Notes under the pieces: model-generated
The model's database searches: none
Seen by the model: only the letters and a program-made list of their open reading frames with translations
Told to the model about the DNA's origin: nothing
Program-made: the position numbers and the translations under genes
Assembly (NCBI GenBank): GCA_947623455.1
Contig: OX392528.1
Coordinates: 50,238,322 to 50,302,321, forward strand
Length of the DNA: 64,000 bases
DNA from: Mimachlamys varia
Taxonomy: Eukaryota > Mollusca > Bivalvia > Pectinida > Pectinidae
Direction of reading: 5' to 3'
Shown: in pieces, positions 47,782-60,465 of the stretch
How positions within the stretch are numbered: the first letter of the stretch is position 1
How the letters are laid out: each line of letters begins with the position of its first letter

Positions 47782-48889
47782 ATTATTCTATCCAACGTTG
47801 AAGTTAAGCATTCCATGAAACTTAAAAAAATGTGAAGAGCTGTACGTAATCGAATTGTTCCTCTCCAAGTCTAGCATATTTTATTATATTTGTATAATCG
47901 TTGAAATACATGATGAAATGAGGTACCACTGGGATATGCATTAAAATCTAACACTGCATGTGGTAATCAGTCAAAATATCGCTAGCTTCATGTAATTATA
48001 AACCTCAATACGCTGCACGACCGAACCACAACATATCACATGTAATCGGAGACGACAAGTGGATAGTAAATCTAACGCCCAAAGATTAACACAGTGCTTC
48101 TGAAAAAGAAAAAAAAATACTGATACACTCTTTTTTTAAGATAAAGTAAAAAAAGCGAGAATGTAAAAACAATACTTCCGGCGCGTGATAAAAATAGAAG
48201 CTCCGCCATAAACAAAGTAGAAGATTGATAAAGAGGCTTGATAACTGGAATAGAAAGCGTGCGTTACAACTTGACACCTGTGGAATGTCGGTCAAAACTC
48301 TGACGCTAATACATAACATTGATGTTGAGTAAAAAATAAACTATTTAAAAAACAGATGTGTTCAGCATGTCAAAAGCTAGCTAATTATCGACAGGATATG
48401 AATCATTAATATAAACATGGGTAACAACACCTTGCTATAAACAATGAAATTTCCGCCAATCGCTACACTTCCTCAGACAAGTAAATGTTACGAGCGGAAA
48501 TCGAATTCATAACATCTATCATACCGGTATTATCGCCCCTGTTGTCCATTATTTAATTAAAAGATTGAAATTGGAGGCTGATGTAGAAGCTGTATTGCCA
48601 TTGAAATTCAATCAATCATACAATATCATTATATTTACATGTTACATTTTCCTATATTTGGTTGTTTCTGATGATAAATATATAAAATGTAAATATATCC
48701 ATATATCTATAATAGTTGCAGTACTTAACATATAGGAATTTCATTTAGTATTGTGAATTAATTATTTCATCTATGGTTATGTGTCCTTGCAAAAGACAAT
48801 TTGATGTTGCGACTGTTCCCATACACGTAATTTTTATTCAAGGGGTTAACATTTAGTGCAATATCTTTACATCGTCTGAAAATGGCTAA

Positions 48890-49520
48890 ATAGAGAAACT
48901 ACGATGATACCAAACTACTAATCACGGTAGGTCTACGACTCTTTGTGACAAATACAATTTTAAAAATCGCATCCCCGAGCAATTGTATCATACTCAGAAC
49001 CAGAAAACACTAAAGGAGAAAGCACCACAGCATAAACTAACACAAAAAGTCGATCACTTTAAATAGAACATAAATTCGAACAGGACCTTTTCATTAACAT
49101 CTGAACATTAATTATATCAAAACAAGGAGTAAAATATCAAAAACGAAAGATTTACACGCGATCCTGACAAAAAGTACTAGAGAATAGGACAAGTATCCTT
49201 GAAGAAAAAAGTATCTACTGCTTCATGGAAGACATCAACCTTGTAAATATAGGTCACATCCAAGTAAATGTCACATCCTCAAAGTGAAGCATGGGGCATT
49301 ATTCTCAATCACAGCAAGTATGCATGAGTATATTGGTATATTCTTTTGTAGTCGGCATCTATCACGAACATTTCGATATTTAGAGCAAGACTTCAACTGA
49401 GAAGCAGGAATGTCACAATCAAGAAAGGGAAAGTTCATGATCGAAAAATAGAAATAGTCACATTTATCGTATATCTTAGCATTAAGCTGCACATGATGGT
49501 AATATATTTTTGATAACATC
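48890..49520 (-). mobile_element. Retroelement family R, copy 11, with reverse-transcriptase C-terminal remnant
   Basis: The minus-strand frame (49519 downward) reads IYDKCDYFYFSIMNFPFLDC, DIPAS and then CSKYRNVRDRCRLQ. This is the DDFNFPIVNFPFL...SNIPAS pattern also seen in copy 6, here with a deletion after DIPAS. The core and 3' extension follow to about 48890. Non-functional. Confidence 0.75.
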
Positions 49521-50549
49521 GAATATTATTTATATATTATTTGAGAGTTAAGTGAAAAACAGAGAAAAACATGTGATTTTACATTGGGTTTCTTATTAGT
49601 CGTTCTCTGAAATCATGAAGTGCAGATATAGCAGGTTAGTCTATTTATATCGTCCTCGAAACTGCAAGCATACCGTTCACCGAACGGAAAATGTTTCTAC
49701 ACCGACAATACCTGATGTTTGTTCAGCATCAGATATCCCTTTGTCAGCAATTTGGAAATTCCCTTAACACATTCATCGGCTGTCCATGCAGCTAGTGTTT
49801 GATACAACCATACGAAGTATGTTTCGGAATACCCTGAGCCGACTCGTGTGTGCCATCTCATGAAGACCGCCATTTAGGAGGGCTGCGCTTTGTAACATTA
49901 GGTAATTATCTCCTCGAAACTAATATTTGTAGAAAGTGCAGCAGCTCTGTGTGATTGATGACACCAGTGCCGTGTGTGGAACGAGATGATCGGGCTATAC
50001 CGTAGGGATGAAGAGAGTTTGTGATGCTTTAATGAAAGATGGCTGACTTGGTTTAAATCAAAGTGAATTCAATTATGTAAGAGATAGCGACATAAAGGAA
50101 ACCATTTCGGATTGCTTTATGTGTTATCAGATAATCCTTTTATGTTTTTTTCACTCCTATCCCTTTGTTCGTATAGGTATATTACAGTATGGTGAATTAT
50201 GAGTCATCAAGTATTAATAAAACACATTTCCTGAAACATTTTGTAAACGATTCACAAAACTAAATCATCCAATCAAAATGTGTTTCATACGTTTGTAGTC
50301 CCTATGTAAAATTAGTTGCAGCTAATTTCTGGGCCACGTAGGAAGTTTAATGAGGAACTGATGACAGATTTTTGTATGAATGAAATGTTGCGATACTTAA
50401 CTTTTGAAAAATGTTTACTTTTACAATGTTTCGATATATGTGTGCGGATTTAGACAAGGTCAAATAGTATGGAGGCGTTTCTGTTTAGGGTCACCGGTTT
50501 TGCCTGTTAACTTCTGACTGTCAACTTCTTGACACTGTGACATCCCGGT

Positions 50550-50594
50550 ATGCCAGTAAACATCCCTGAAAACATGTTTTGTAGCCTTTGTAAG
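50550..50594 (+). CDS. First coding exon candidate
   Basis: An in-frame TGA precedes ATG at 50550; fifteen codons (MPVNIPENMFCSLCK) then end at a near-perfect donor (gtaag/gtaagtat). The C-x-x-C pair is suggestive of a zinc-binding start but nothing more. No downstream exon was identified. Confidence 0.2.
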
Positions 50595-51024
50595 GTAAGT
50601 ATCTGCGAATCTAAACAGTTGTCACTAGGACTGTACTTCAAATATGAAAGTTATTAACTAAATGGCTTGGTAATAAAATATAGTAAATTATTTAGTAGTG
50701 TGAGTCCTAAAACGTCTAAGGACCTGTTTCTTGGAATACATGTAAATCATTGTTTTGTTACTGTGAACGCATTGATTTGTATTCTAATTTTCGTCCTTTA
50801 TAAATCGCGCTCATTGAAATATCCCATATTATTTTCTATAGGATAAATTATGAGTATTATACTAAAAAGTTAGGGTACTTAAGTGGAAAGTTAAAAGATA
50901 AAGTACGTTTTTTTTTCCAAATTGGTGCAAATCGAAATGCCTACGTAAAAACTTGAATTTGCTTGTGTATAGAAAAACTAAAATTAGGCAAGAATTACTT
51001 ATTTGCGACAGTGTAATTGTATAT

Positions 51025-51125
51025 TTACATTGGTCTCCATATAAATCTTTCATTTGTTCATATCTTGCTTTTAGTTTAATCGATTTTGATTTCGGATTAC
51101 GGTTTTGTTGTCGCTTCAGTTTGTG
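51025..51125 (+). mobile_element. Retroelement family R, copy 12 (downstream part)
   Basis: ggtctccatataaatcttt, tttgttcatatcttgc, agtttaatcgattttgat and cggttttgttgtcgcttc match the region after the core. Confidence 0.75.
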
Positions 51126-51129
51126 TAAT

Positions 51130-53495
51130 CGAAGTTGGTAAAACGTTTTATTTTCGCGACTTTTGACGCATTTGCCAAATCTGCGTAAAAATAATTATTA
51201 AGAATTCAAAATAAAAACACCAAATCAATGCAATATGTAGCATATTTCTATTCCAAAGGCACTGGGAACGCGTCAACAATTCAGAAATATCTTAAAATCC
51301 CAATATTGTCGCAATTTGTTTACACTTTATGTCAAGGTGATAAATACTTAAAAATTATAGTCATTATCACATACTTGTTAAATGTGCATTTGATACTTCG
51401 GAGGACGTTGCTGTTGTTGTTGTTTGTGTATATATTGTGTAAAGCCAGATCGAAGGAATGTCACTTTGTGCCGAACAACTCATGAGAATAAACAACATTT
51501 ATATAGCAAACAACACTGAGCAAAAGTAGAAGTTAATATGTACATATACAATTGCTAAAAGCGAATTGTATAGCATCATCAGACTGACGAATACGGTTTT
51601 AAACTAATTGCGAAAAGACGTAGAGTTACAAAATGAATAATGATTTTTTTTATTTGCGATTAAGTGCATGCCAACTAGAGGTAAGGAACACCTCCATATC
51701 GGGTTTTGCACCGAGAGTGATTTTGTTAACTGAGTGGGAAATTGCTGGCAATCATTCACTTGGGTATTTAAATTTCAATAATCTCTATCCAAATAATTTA
51801 CATATACTTATTTAGAAGCAAACATGGATGACCGGCTCGTCTTGAAACGTTTTTATTTTTAAAAATAGAATTTACGTATACATGTATATTCGTGGAGCTA
51901 AGACATTTTTGCATGTTATGGAACACTTTTGGGATGAGATTTAGTCATAGGACGAGTTATGCAGTGCATCAGCTCAAACAACTGTCTGTCGGAGTCATTC
52001 GATTTTTTTCTTGTGCATAATTTTCGTGCAAATTCACTTAAAGGTGGTAAAAAAACGATGGTTCACAGTAATACCACTAAGTCTTGTTTTTGTCACCTTA
52101 TTTCAATGAACGATGTTACAAGCCACCTGCCCTTTTTTCTGGTTTCTACGTTTTCTTTCCTCTTTAAAGAGTTATTAATATCATTGGAAGAGTTTGTCTA
52201 GTAATTCTTGTAAAATGAGTTAAGTTTATACATAAAGAAGTATTGTACGTGATAAAGAAAAGTACCAAATAACAAAATTGACCCATAGAAGTATTTTACA
52301 ATAGTTTCAACGATTATTTGAGCTTGGGAGCATACCTGACCTTATTAACATAATACTGAATGTATGTAGGAGGAACACCTTTAATACTGAAATAATGTGC
52401 AAACACCGCATAATTAGAAGCGATAACAAGCGATAAACGTACGTTATTTCTCGCGACAGCTCGCAATTTAGAGTTTTAAATGTGTTGTTATCCAGTATAT
52501 TGTTGGCCTGAGGTTCATGTACAGTTTAAACTGTACCGAACCCTCACACTAACACCTCAAAGCCAAACATATTTCTCTATTTACTTTCTTGTTTATTTAA
52601 TAGCTTTCAAGGACTGGAATTGAAATGAGCTTGCGGGGTCAAGGTCTTGTATTGTTGCTATCGTTCTGAGGCGACTCTGCTGCGATGCTGAACACGACTT
52701 ATTTACTGCAGACCAGCTTATAGGATAACGATGTGGGATTTATGGATACAATCTCATAAATGATGTAAAATAACATATAATTATAACTGTTCATGTTTAT
52801 ATACATGTCGTTTTCGAAGAATTATACAAACGGTAGAACAACATTAATTTGCAACTGTATGTATCATGTGCGGGCCCGTTGTAGAGAATACAATATATGT
52901 TTATGTATGTTACATATGTAAAATGCTCAAATTCTTGATAGAAAGCATAATAAATTATTGCATGGCTGTAATGTAGATACGCTTATCCAAGACAATGAGT
53001 CAGTTTACTCGACGAATAAAATATGTCTTATCATGAAACAAAGCCGTTATTGAAATGCTTTTATATATTAATGCACAGGGTTGCTAAACAGTTTCATTAT
53101 CATTAAAAAACAAATCTCCGGGAAATTGGAAAACAACGTCACAGTTGGTGAAATAAATGTTTGAATTGCTAAATAGACATGCTCTGCTACATTTTCCGCG
53201 CATGATGTACGGCGGAAAATGTAACAATTGTAACATTGTTCGTGCATTACCCATGAAAAATGTTACAATTGTTACATTTGTCGAAATTGTTACATCTTTC
53301 TTTGCATCAATGCTCTCAAAACTTGGTAAGTATGCAGGCTCTCAGAGAATGACTTGCTCCATATACATGACACTTCTCACGCATCTATTAAATCGCTTAT
53401 TAAATAAAGTGATTAACGATGGAATATTCATTGTGTACTATTTCATGTTTAAAATTTCAAAAGTCTGCACTAAAAGTATTTTTTTAACTAATATG
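51130..53495. other. Non-coding AT-rich stretch
   Basis: No recognised gene. Around 53185-53300 short inverted pieces (acattttccgc/gcggaaaatgt and overlapping gttacaattgttac palindromes) lie inside a chance 118-codon frame. Confidence 0.4.
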
Positions 53496-53499
53496 AAAA

Positions 53500-53705
53500 G
53501 GACATCGCAGTGATAGCCCAATTGCCTTTCACCAAGGCGGTCGAGGTTCGATTTCCCGACCGGATATGAAAAGGTATAGGGTCACCTATCCGACCACGTG
53601 TTTTCCTCCCACTATAAAACCCCTCGCGCGTTGACATCCCGGCCAACAAGAGTGATTAATAAAAATTGTATAAATTGTTTCAGAATTGTTGTAAAATAAA
53701 TCAGT
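53500..53705 (+). mobile_element. tRNA-derived SINE, family A, copy 2
   Basis: tRNA-like head gcagtgatagcccaattgcc, box B gaggttcgatttccc, gtatagggtcacc, then a core shortened by deletion (ccacgtgttttcctccc), gccaacaagagtgattaata and an A-rich tail. Confidence 0.85.
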
Positions 53706-53969
53706 TTATATTGTATACTGTTGTTTCTGAGGTTTTTTTAATGTCTTAGTATGGCATAGATAAAACACATAAGAAAAACCAAAGCGGAATTCAAATTCTT
53801 ATCATTGATGCAGTGCATTATTTTGGGAATTATTTGTGCAGTGCTTTTGTACTGTTAACAGTTTGATGACGACTTGCATTGTTTGTTTCTATAATATACA
53901 CTCACTAAATTAGAATGTGCCTCGAGAAGAGTTGTGATTGTTAAGGAGTTCGTTGAACGGTAGCAAAAA

Positions 53970-54125
53970 AAATAAGAGAGTACTAAATAGCGTCAGCAAA
54001 ACACTAATCCGAGCTCAAAATAAATTAAACTAGAGGCAAAATATTAACAAAGGGAAAATTTACATGACAAGCCTTGTAAAAATGAAATAAAACAACGTGT
54101 TCCGGAAGAGTAAGCGTTTGAAGTA
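53970..54125 (-). mobile_element. Retroelement family R, copy 13
   Basis: Reverse-complement markers: tagcgtcagcaaaacac, ccgagctcaaaataaatt, gaggcaaaatattaac, tgttccggaagagtaagcg. Confidence 0.8.
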
Positions 54126-54777
54126 CGAAACACAGTGCAATGATGTTTTTTTTATCAAAGACTCATGTTAGCAACATTTTGGCCACATCTGACGCTTATG
54201 TTGATTATTTCATATACCAAACAAAATCAAAAAAAAAAATTGATTTCATTGCTATAACATTTAGAGCTAACACACTAATGTAATTAACAGTGAATTCCAA
54301 TGTAACTGGACAACATGAACTTAAATAGGAACTTACCAAATCCATCGACACAGGGCTTCAACCAAAAGGAATCATTTAAGGATACTTCATGGTTGTTGAC
54401 ATTTGGTATTTCAAAAAACCAGTAACACTAAAATGTACTTTAACAAACCTAAATCTGTGTCTGTATAGTTCTTTGCCAAGAATATGTCAAAAGTAAAAAC
54501 AGTCTACCATGAAGTGTTTGACTGCAAATGTTCCGTTACAACTTGTACGGAAAGTCTGGTTTTACCATTTCTAAATATGAAAAAGTGCAATTTAAGCCTG
54601 GAGGCTTTCAAGGCAAATATCTTCATTCCTGTCTTGTAATTTGTTTTACCAGACAACCGTACAAACTGATACTACTGATGACATATCATTATTATTATAA
54701 CTGTTTTAACTAAGTATAAGAGCGGTGACAATGTCACAACAGGTAAAATCTGTAAACAGTAAAAAGTTCAAGGTAAC

Positions 54778-54860
54778 CTGAGGTTGGAACAATGACAGCG
54801 ATGATGACGTAAACATACGTCCCTTGTATTACTCCCATGATGAACAGCCGGAAGTAATCG
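54778..54860 (-). CDS. Probable upstream exon of the Stum/Spec3-family gene
   Basis: Minus strand, 83 bp from a modest acceptor (attcaattaagcag) to a donor (cctcag/gttacc), ending in phase 1. It reads DYFRLFIMGVIQGTY and then VYVIIAVIVPTS, one strongly hydrophobic segment. Joined to the exon at 33405-33578 the split codon makes Gly and gives IVPTS-GTFISSF. In this family the first membrane helix ends P-G-x-GTF, so order, phase and hydrophobicity agree. Weak points are the non-consensus donor, the 21 kb intron and the PTSG in place of PGLG. N-terminal exons would lie to the right and were not identified. Confidence 0.5.
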
Positions 54861-55706
54861 CTGCTTAATTGAATTTGCAACCGCCCTTACACGCATGAAT
54901 GGGATGTGAGGAATGCAGTTCCCATTATAGCGGCTGTTCCGTTATGGCGGTCGTGTGGTAACACCCTTTCAACAGGCAGAAGTTAACAGAATAACCCTGA
55001 ACACATCCACGTTACGAGAGAGCCCATTAGCCCTTTATGTAAACAAACACAAACAAATGGCTCGGTCAGGACTTTGCTTTAGGTATTTAACGGAATCTGT
55101 AGCGTATGTGTAATACTGATTTCTTCCATCCTTCATTTTGACAGAGTGCAAACTCGTGCTCTATCCATCTCCAGCTCCATGGAGGGACTTAAGTGTATTT
55201 TGACAGCCGTCAACGGAGGCTTATAATGCTCGTCGATCCCACTGGGGTCAACGACCCCAACTTATAGTGAGAAACTTTCTACATTATTCGAGATAACACA
55301 TGATTGGTTTCTCTATCATTAAAGGATGTGTTAGGTGCATCAAGAAGATATGTTAATTTATTTTATGTCTGATCTACTGACAGTTCAGAAGTAGATAACA
55401 GTATAAGAGTACATCCTCTACCTTCTCGACATCAATATATATATATATATATATGCTTGGGCCCCCCTCTTATTTAAATAAGCGATACAACAACCACATT
55501 ATATGAACCGACACTATGGTAAAATATTTTACAGTATTTCAAACGAATCATTTTAAAGTGTTTTGTCTTTCTGTGTTTTCCATTACATAGTAAATCCAAC
55601 ATTTTACACGCTCTTGTCAAAAGATTATGTACGCTGAGAGAATTGGCAATTATAATTCCGTTTTGAAGTTTGATACACTTGTGCAAAATGAAATAGATTT
55701 GGAAGG

Positions 55707-55749
55707 TTCAAGCGTCTTACATACTTTAAGTATCACTTAGACGCTTGAA
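55707..55749. repeat. 11-bp hairpin
   Basis: ttcaagcgtct and agacgcttgaa around a 21-nt loop. Confidence 0.7.
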
Positions 55750-56064
55750 GATGATCAATCAGCCATGTTATAATTCGATTCTATGACACTGGACGACGTA
55801 AAGAAAGTGATTAAAAAATCTATCAAGATGACGTCAGAAGATGGAACAGATCATTTATATAATCATTAGGTACATGTACTAAGCCGTCTAGATGAGGATG
55901 AGAGAAGCTTCTATTTCTTCTCCAAGCATCTTTATATGAAATGATCAACTGTAATTTTTAAATTGTATGATTTTGTGTGGAACGGCGATCAAAACTCGCT
56001 GTGGCGTTATTGTAGTAATTGCATGAAGAACATAAATGGTTTCATAGCAATATGTGAGCTGTAT

Positions 56065-56335
56065 ATGTCGTAACAGTAGTTGACCACGCGAATTCTTGAA
56101 ACTCGATAGCGCACTTGCCTTTCACCAAAGCGGTCGGGGTTCGATTTCCCGACCGGGCGTGAAAAGGTATGGGGTCACCTGCCCGACCACGTGGGTTTTC
56201 TCCGGGTACTCCGGTTTCCTCCAACATTAAGACCCCCCGCGCGCTAACCTCCGGGCCAACAAGAGTGATTAACATAAGTTGTATAACTTTTTTTCATAAT
56301 TGTTCATAAAAATAAATAAAGTTTATATTACATTC
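56065..56335 (+). mobile_element. tRNA-derived SINE, family A, copy 3
   Basis: The best copy: tcgatagcgcacttgcc, ggggttcgatttcccg (box B), gtatggggtcacctgcccg, ttttctccgggtactccgg, cgcgcgctaacctccg, ggccaacaagagtgatta and tail aaataaataaagttt. Confidence 0.88.
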
Positions 56336-57074
56336 GTATTACTGTAATCACATGAGCATATGAATTTTATATTAACGAGTCTTGCCTGAAGATGATTTCC
56401 TGAAAGGAGTATTGCCATAAAAAAATTAGCAGATTCGGTTTTAACACATATATCGACATTGGTACAATCGCTGCCATTATTGGTAAAAGATAAATTGCAA
56501 TCATTTAATTGTTTTGATATCTGTGAAAATAACACTCTAACCATTGGTCGATAACAATGAGAGCCCCGTGGTCTATTGCAAGGGTTACTCGTAATAACCT
56601 ATAACACACATAGCTTAAGGTCAATCCCATCAAATATCCGGAATAGGCGCAGGTCTGTTAATGCTTAAAGGTCATTTCCGGTTCCGCTGTGGGGGATTTC
56701 TCTGATCGATAGATGTAATCGGTTGAAGTTGTGCTCACCAATGAATATCTGATATCGGTGTGTTTTATCGCGAAATACCTCACGTATCGTCAAAGGATAT
56801 ATAGCATAAAAATTATAAATGCATGCCCAGTTTCATGTTCAAAAGTCAAAGGTGTAGGTTTTCTGTAAGTTGTTCTGCTATTGTTATGATACAAACGTGT
56901 TTGAATGCCGGCGATATGAAAACACAAATCTATTTTATTTTTTTTTATCAATACGAATAATGGTTTAAATTTAGGCTTTGAGTAAATATGTTCGGCACCA
57001 CTATTTTTCATTTTTTCGCTGTGTGATCGAGACAAGTAGATCGCAATCTTACCAGGTGCGGATAATTTCGTTTC

Positions 57075-57302
57075 CTATGTACTTTTCAACCCACGTTTAT
57101 TTTCTAACGCAGAAGTTGCTTGTTTTTGCGCTTCCATTGTCATAGAAATTGCTGTGATCGTCACACTGTTTTGAAGTTTATCCAGCAATAGATATTGTTT
57201 TTTATCCAGACGAGATTGAATAAGATGACAAGCAGCGATTTGTTCTCCCCCGAGTCTGCTTAGCTTCAAATGTTCATATCCATATTCAGATGCTACATGC
57301 AT
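57075..57302 (-). CDS. ORF of unknown function, helix-rich
   Basis: 75 codons on the minus strand, reading HVASEYGYEHLKLSRLGGEQ, later SRLDKKQYLLLDKLQNSVT and SMTMEAQKQATSALENKR. It has charged heptad-like composition. An acceptor-like string (attcatgcatgtag) lies inside the first codons, so it could be a terminal exon. Confidence 0.3.
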   Translation of the reverse strand: MHVASEYGYEHLKLSRLGGEQIAACHLIQSRLDKKQYLLLDKLQNSVTITAISMTMEAQKQATSALENKRGLKST

Positions 57303-57358
57303 GAATATACAATTTTTTTTTGATATTTCCCATTACTGAAATACTGGAGCTCAGATGA

Positions 57359-57597
57359 TACTGTAGAGCAACTTATTTTCCCGTGCGATTAATTTTCGTC
57401 TATTTCGCGGGAGGAGATTGAAATTCGCGAACATTAATTGCCGCAAAATAGTTCAGAGTATGACAACTGTAGAAGTACTATACTGTACTGTACATAGGAT
57501 TTATCAACTATTTATCGCGAAATTAAATCGCCGCGAAATAGTCATTTCATATTAAACGCGAAAATAAGTCGCCGCGAAAATTAGTTGGTTTACAGTA
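57359..57597. mobile_element. TACTGTAAA / CGCGAAA MITE, copy C
   Basis: tactgtagagcaac to gttggtttacagta with the same interior (attatcgcgaaatt-like, cgccgcgaaatagtc, central gtactatactgtactgtac). Confidence 0.85.
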
Positions 57598-58588
57598 ATC
57601 CAAAATTATTATAATTAAATGTTTATAATTTATTCAATATGTTACAATCCGTAAGCATATATAGCTTTCTTTAATTGGGAATTTATCTACATATCTAAAT
57701 TCTACCTTCATCCGGTGTTTAAGCTTATCAAGACACAATTACTGTCCCAAATGACAGGCCATTGGGCTGATCTCGTCAGCACCGAGAAAACATAGTAGGG
57801 ATTTTGCAATGAAACACTGTACCACTAAGGCAGGAATTCGGTTAGTGGTTTTATTGATATTTTATGGGTATGTTTTTAGGGAAAAGCTAGGCATATAACA
57901 TTAGCCTATAAACAGGTGTGGAAATAAAAACTACTTAACAGTACAAACCAGAGGATGCCTACGCACTAGACTACTATACTAAGATCCGACCATAGCTAGC
58001 ACCGAAACGTTGAAGTACAGATGTAATACCTTACCTTCACTTTCTATTACATGTACTGTTACTTTGAATGACTTTTATTTTGTTTAATATAACGACCTAT
58101 TGCATAGTATAAGGACGTGCCTCCATGTTTGGGATTCAGTGTGTTTGTAATTGGCTCCTCGTGAAACTGAAGTAGGTCCTGCGTTATTAACAAACTTCTG
58201 CAGGGCTTCAACTACTGTTGACATTAAACCCTAGATTCTACGAACCACAACTTTCAATAACAGGACATACCTACCCACTTCATCGGTAGGACAGTATACT
58301 CTGTCCCACTGGCTTGCTTAGCTGCTTAGCTTGAACAACAACAAAAATAAAAAAAGATTAAGTGATATATTTAATTATACATCAGTGTTGACTTACAATA
58401 GTTAATTGCGTACTGCTCACATTTGGCTATAGACAAAAGTGTGCACGCCATAGGCTGAAGATGCGGGATTGTTACTTTCGAGAAAGGGAAAAGTCACGAA
58501 AGGAAAAATTGAAATACCCCACGTTTATCGTATTGCTTAGTAGTAAGCAGTCCATCTTAGTCATAGAGAAAGTGAAAAAGACTGGTGT

Positions 58589-58974
58589 TGTAACGTGCAG
58601 GCGGTCACCCATCCGACTACTGACCACACTCGCCGTTCCTTAACTAGAGTGAACAGGTCCACGGGTTACACCGCATGACTGGAAAAATAGTTAGTTGCCA
58701 GGTAAGCAGTATTTCCTCCTCATATACCTAGCTGGACATTACAATATTCCCCCCTCCGAGAAGTCTCGTCCCGAAACTTTGCCTGGAGTGGCCTTACAAG
58801 ATCACACAAAGTCACTACGCTGCCACCAAATGTAACGTCCATTCAACTACTGGCCACGTTCAGTACCGTTGCTTTAAAAGCATGGGCGGGTCCCCGAGTT
58901 ATACCGCATGACTGGAATAGCCAGCTTGCCAGTTAGGCAGTATTTCCCCCTCATAAACCAAGCAGGATATTACA
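58589..58974 (-). mobile_element. LTR retroelement in miniature (TRIM-like)
   Basis: Minus strand: 5' LTR at 58831-58974 and 3' LTR at 58589-58743, both TGTAAT...ACGTTACA and sharing tttccagtcatgcggt-type blocks. Two bases after the 5' LTR is a primer-binding site TGGTGGCAGCG (58818-58828), complementary to a tRNA-Leu 3' end plus CCA. A polypurine tract (ggaggggggaa) precedes the 3' LTR. Only 87 bp lie between the LTRs, so there is no gag or pol. The LTRs are clearly diverged and no target duplication is visible, indicating age. Confidence 0.8.
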
Positions 58975-59721
58975 TTGTCATCAAACAATTATTTGATTAA
59001 CAAATACCGAAGACAAGTTTAATGACATTGTCATGCATAACAGAATATATACCGAGTCACATCCATTTGATAAAGTTAAATTCTTCACACTGTAGTACAT
59101 GGACGTTTTCTTCCTTAGACGCATACTTTAAAAAAGCAAATTTAACGAGAATGAACATAATCTAATAGAAAACAAACTCAAGACAGGAATGTCGAAAGGG
59201 TGTTATAAAAAGAAGACGGTTTGTAAGTCTGTCACTGCGTGGCAGTTTACATACTTCCACCAAAAAAGCGTCCCGTAATCACATCTCCAGTCCTACACGT
59301 TAGTCATGTAAATATATGCAAAACTGTTTTGATTTCCTGAATTGCAAATTGCCGATTTTCAAACAACCTTGGAATAGGTTAAGTACTGTTACACATGACA
59401 GAGACGATTCGGTGCTTGATATGATGTCGCGCCTGTTTATGCTGACTGCCATATGACAAAGCTGTTGTCTGTTTCTTCCTTCTTTCCCTCATCTTAAAAA
59501 CGGTTACGCCAGACATGTTCGTGTTGTTCATTATCAATCAGCAAGATAATGTTTGTAGATTGCAGAAAAGCGAAATATGTTTTTGTTCGCCGATATTGAA
59601 TACGTGCATGGTAGTTATAGACACCAAAAATAGGCAAGAATAGGAAGATTACTTTAAAATGAGGTACAAAGAATTGCAAGACGGACAGTTCACCTTTGAT
59701 CTCATCTATCCCACATTAAAG

Positions 59722-59824
59722 GACAACACAAAGGGAAATACATGTTCCAACAAATTCCAAGGGCAGCCTGAATTTGTCATCTGATGTCGTCATACAGTTG
59801 GATAATGCCTTAAAACAAAAGCAG
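59722..59824 (+). CDS. Exon candidate, unknown function
   Basis: Acceptor ctatcccacattaaag, donor aaagcag/gtgagt, 103 bp, phase 2 in and 0 out. It reads TTQREIHVPTNSKGSLNLSS and then DVVIQLDNALKQKQ. Splice signals are good. No homology recognised. A family R fragment follows at 59885. Confidence 0.3.
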
Positions 59825-59884
59825 GTGAGTTCCAGTACTTTTAGACTGGATGGCAAAAAACCAAAAACAAAGTCAAAACAATCA

Positions 59885-59960
59885 GAGTACACCAAAGCGT
59901 CAACAAAACCACAATCCGAACTCAAAATCGATTAAACTAAAGGCAAAATAGGAACAAAAC
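59885..59960 (-). mobile_element. Retroelement family R, copy 14 (short)
   Basis: caaagcgtcaacaaaacc, ccgaactcaaaatcgatt, ctaaaggcaaaatagg. Confidence 0.75.
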
Positions 59961-60390
59961 AATTAGACTTTGGACCATAGTCCAACAGTCGATAAGCCCT
60001 TTGTCATTTTACTGTGTAATGAAGTCGCAATATTCTGTACGTTAGATATTGGCCGTATCCCCTTTATTCCACGAACAGCCTGACCAGTTCCTATCTCTGA
60101 CAGACCACCCAGGCGTTAGATAAATCTGGTCTCTAGGTCAGTGTGTCAATGGGTGGACGTTTCAGCACAGATTCGACCCCCTCGTCCAAACATTCACACA
60201 TAGCTAACAAATGAACTGACCTATCTGTCTGACACAAATGTTCTAGGTATTAAGTTAACCTCATCCCTAAACTCGTATCTGCAACAACCTAGATAATAAA
60301 TAGACATTTTGGCAGAATGTTCTCGGTAGATTGGCCTCAACTAACATATTCTAGAGATTATCCAATGTTTTGGCTGCCAATATAAAATAC

Positions 60391-60465
60391 TTTGATACGA
60401 TCTACGCTTCCCAAGTCCCGAGAACGCCTGCCGGATTCTAGCAGGAAATGATAAATCTCCGTCAA
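60391..60465 (-). CDS. Exon candidate, unknown function
   Basis: Minus strand, 25 codons between acceptor cactgtttacatcag and a weaker donor (atcaaa/gtattt). It reads LTEIYHFLLESGRRSRDLGS and VDRIK, phase 0/0. The plus-complement frame is also open, so support is limited. Confidence 0.2.

Noticed and set aside
53157..53513. 118-codon ORF
   Set aside because: Overlaps small inverted repeats and runs into a SINE; no domain.
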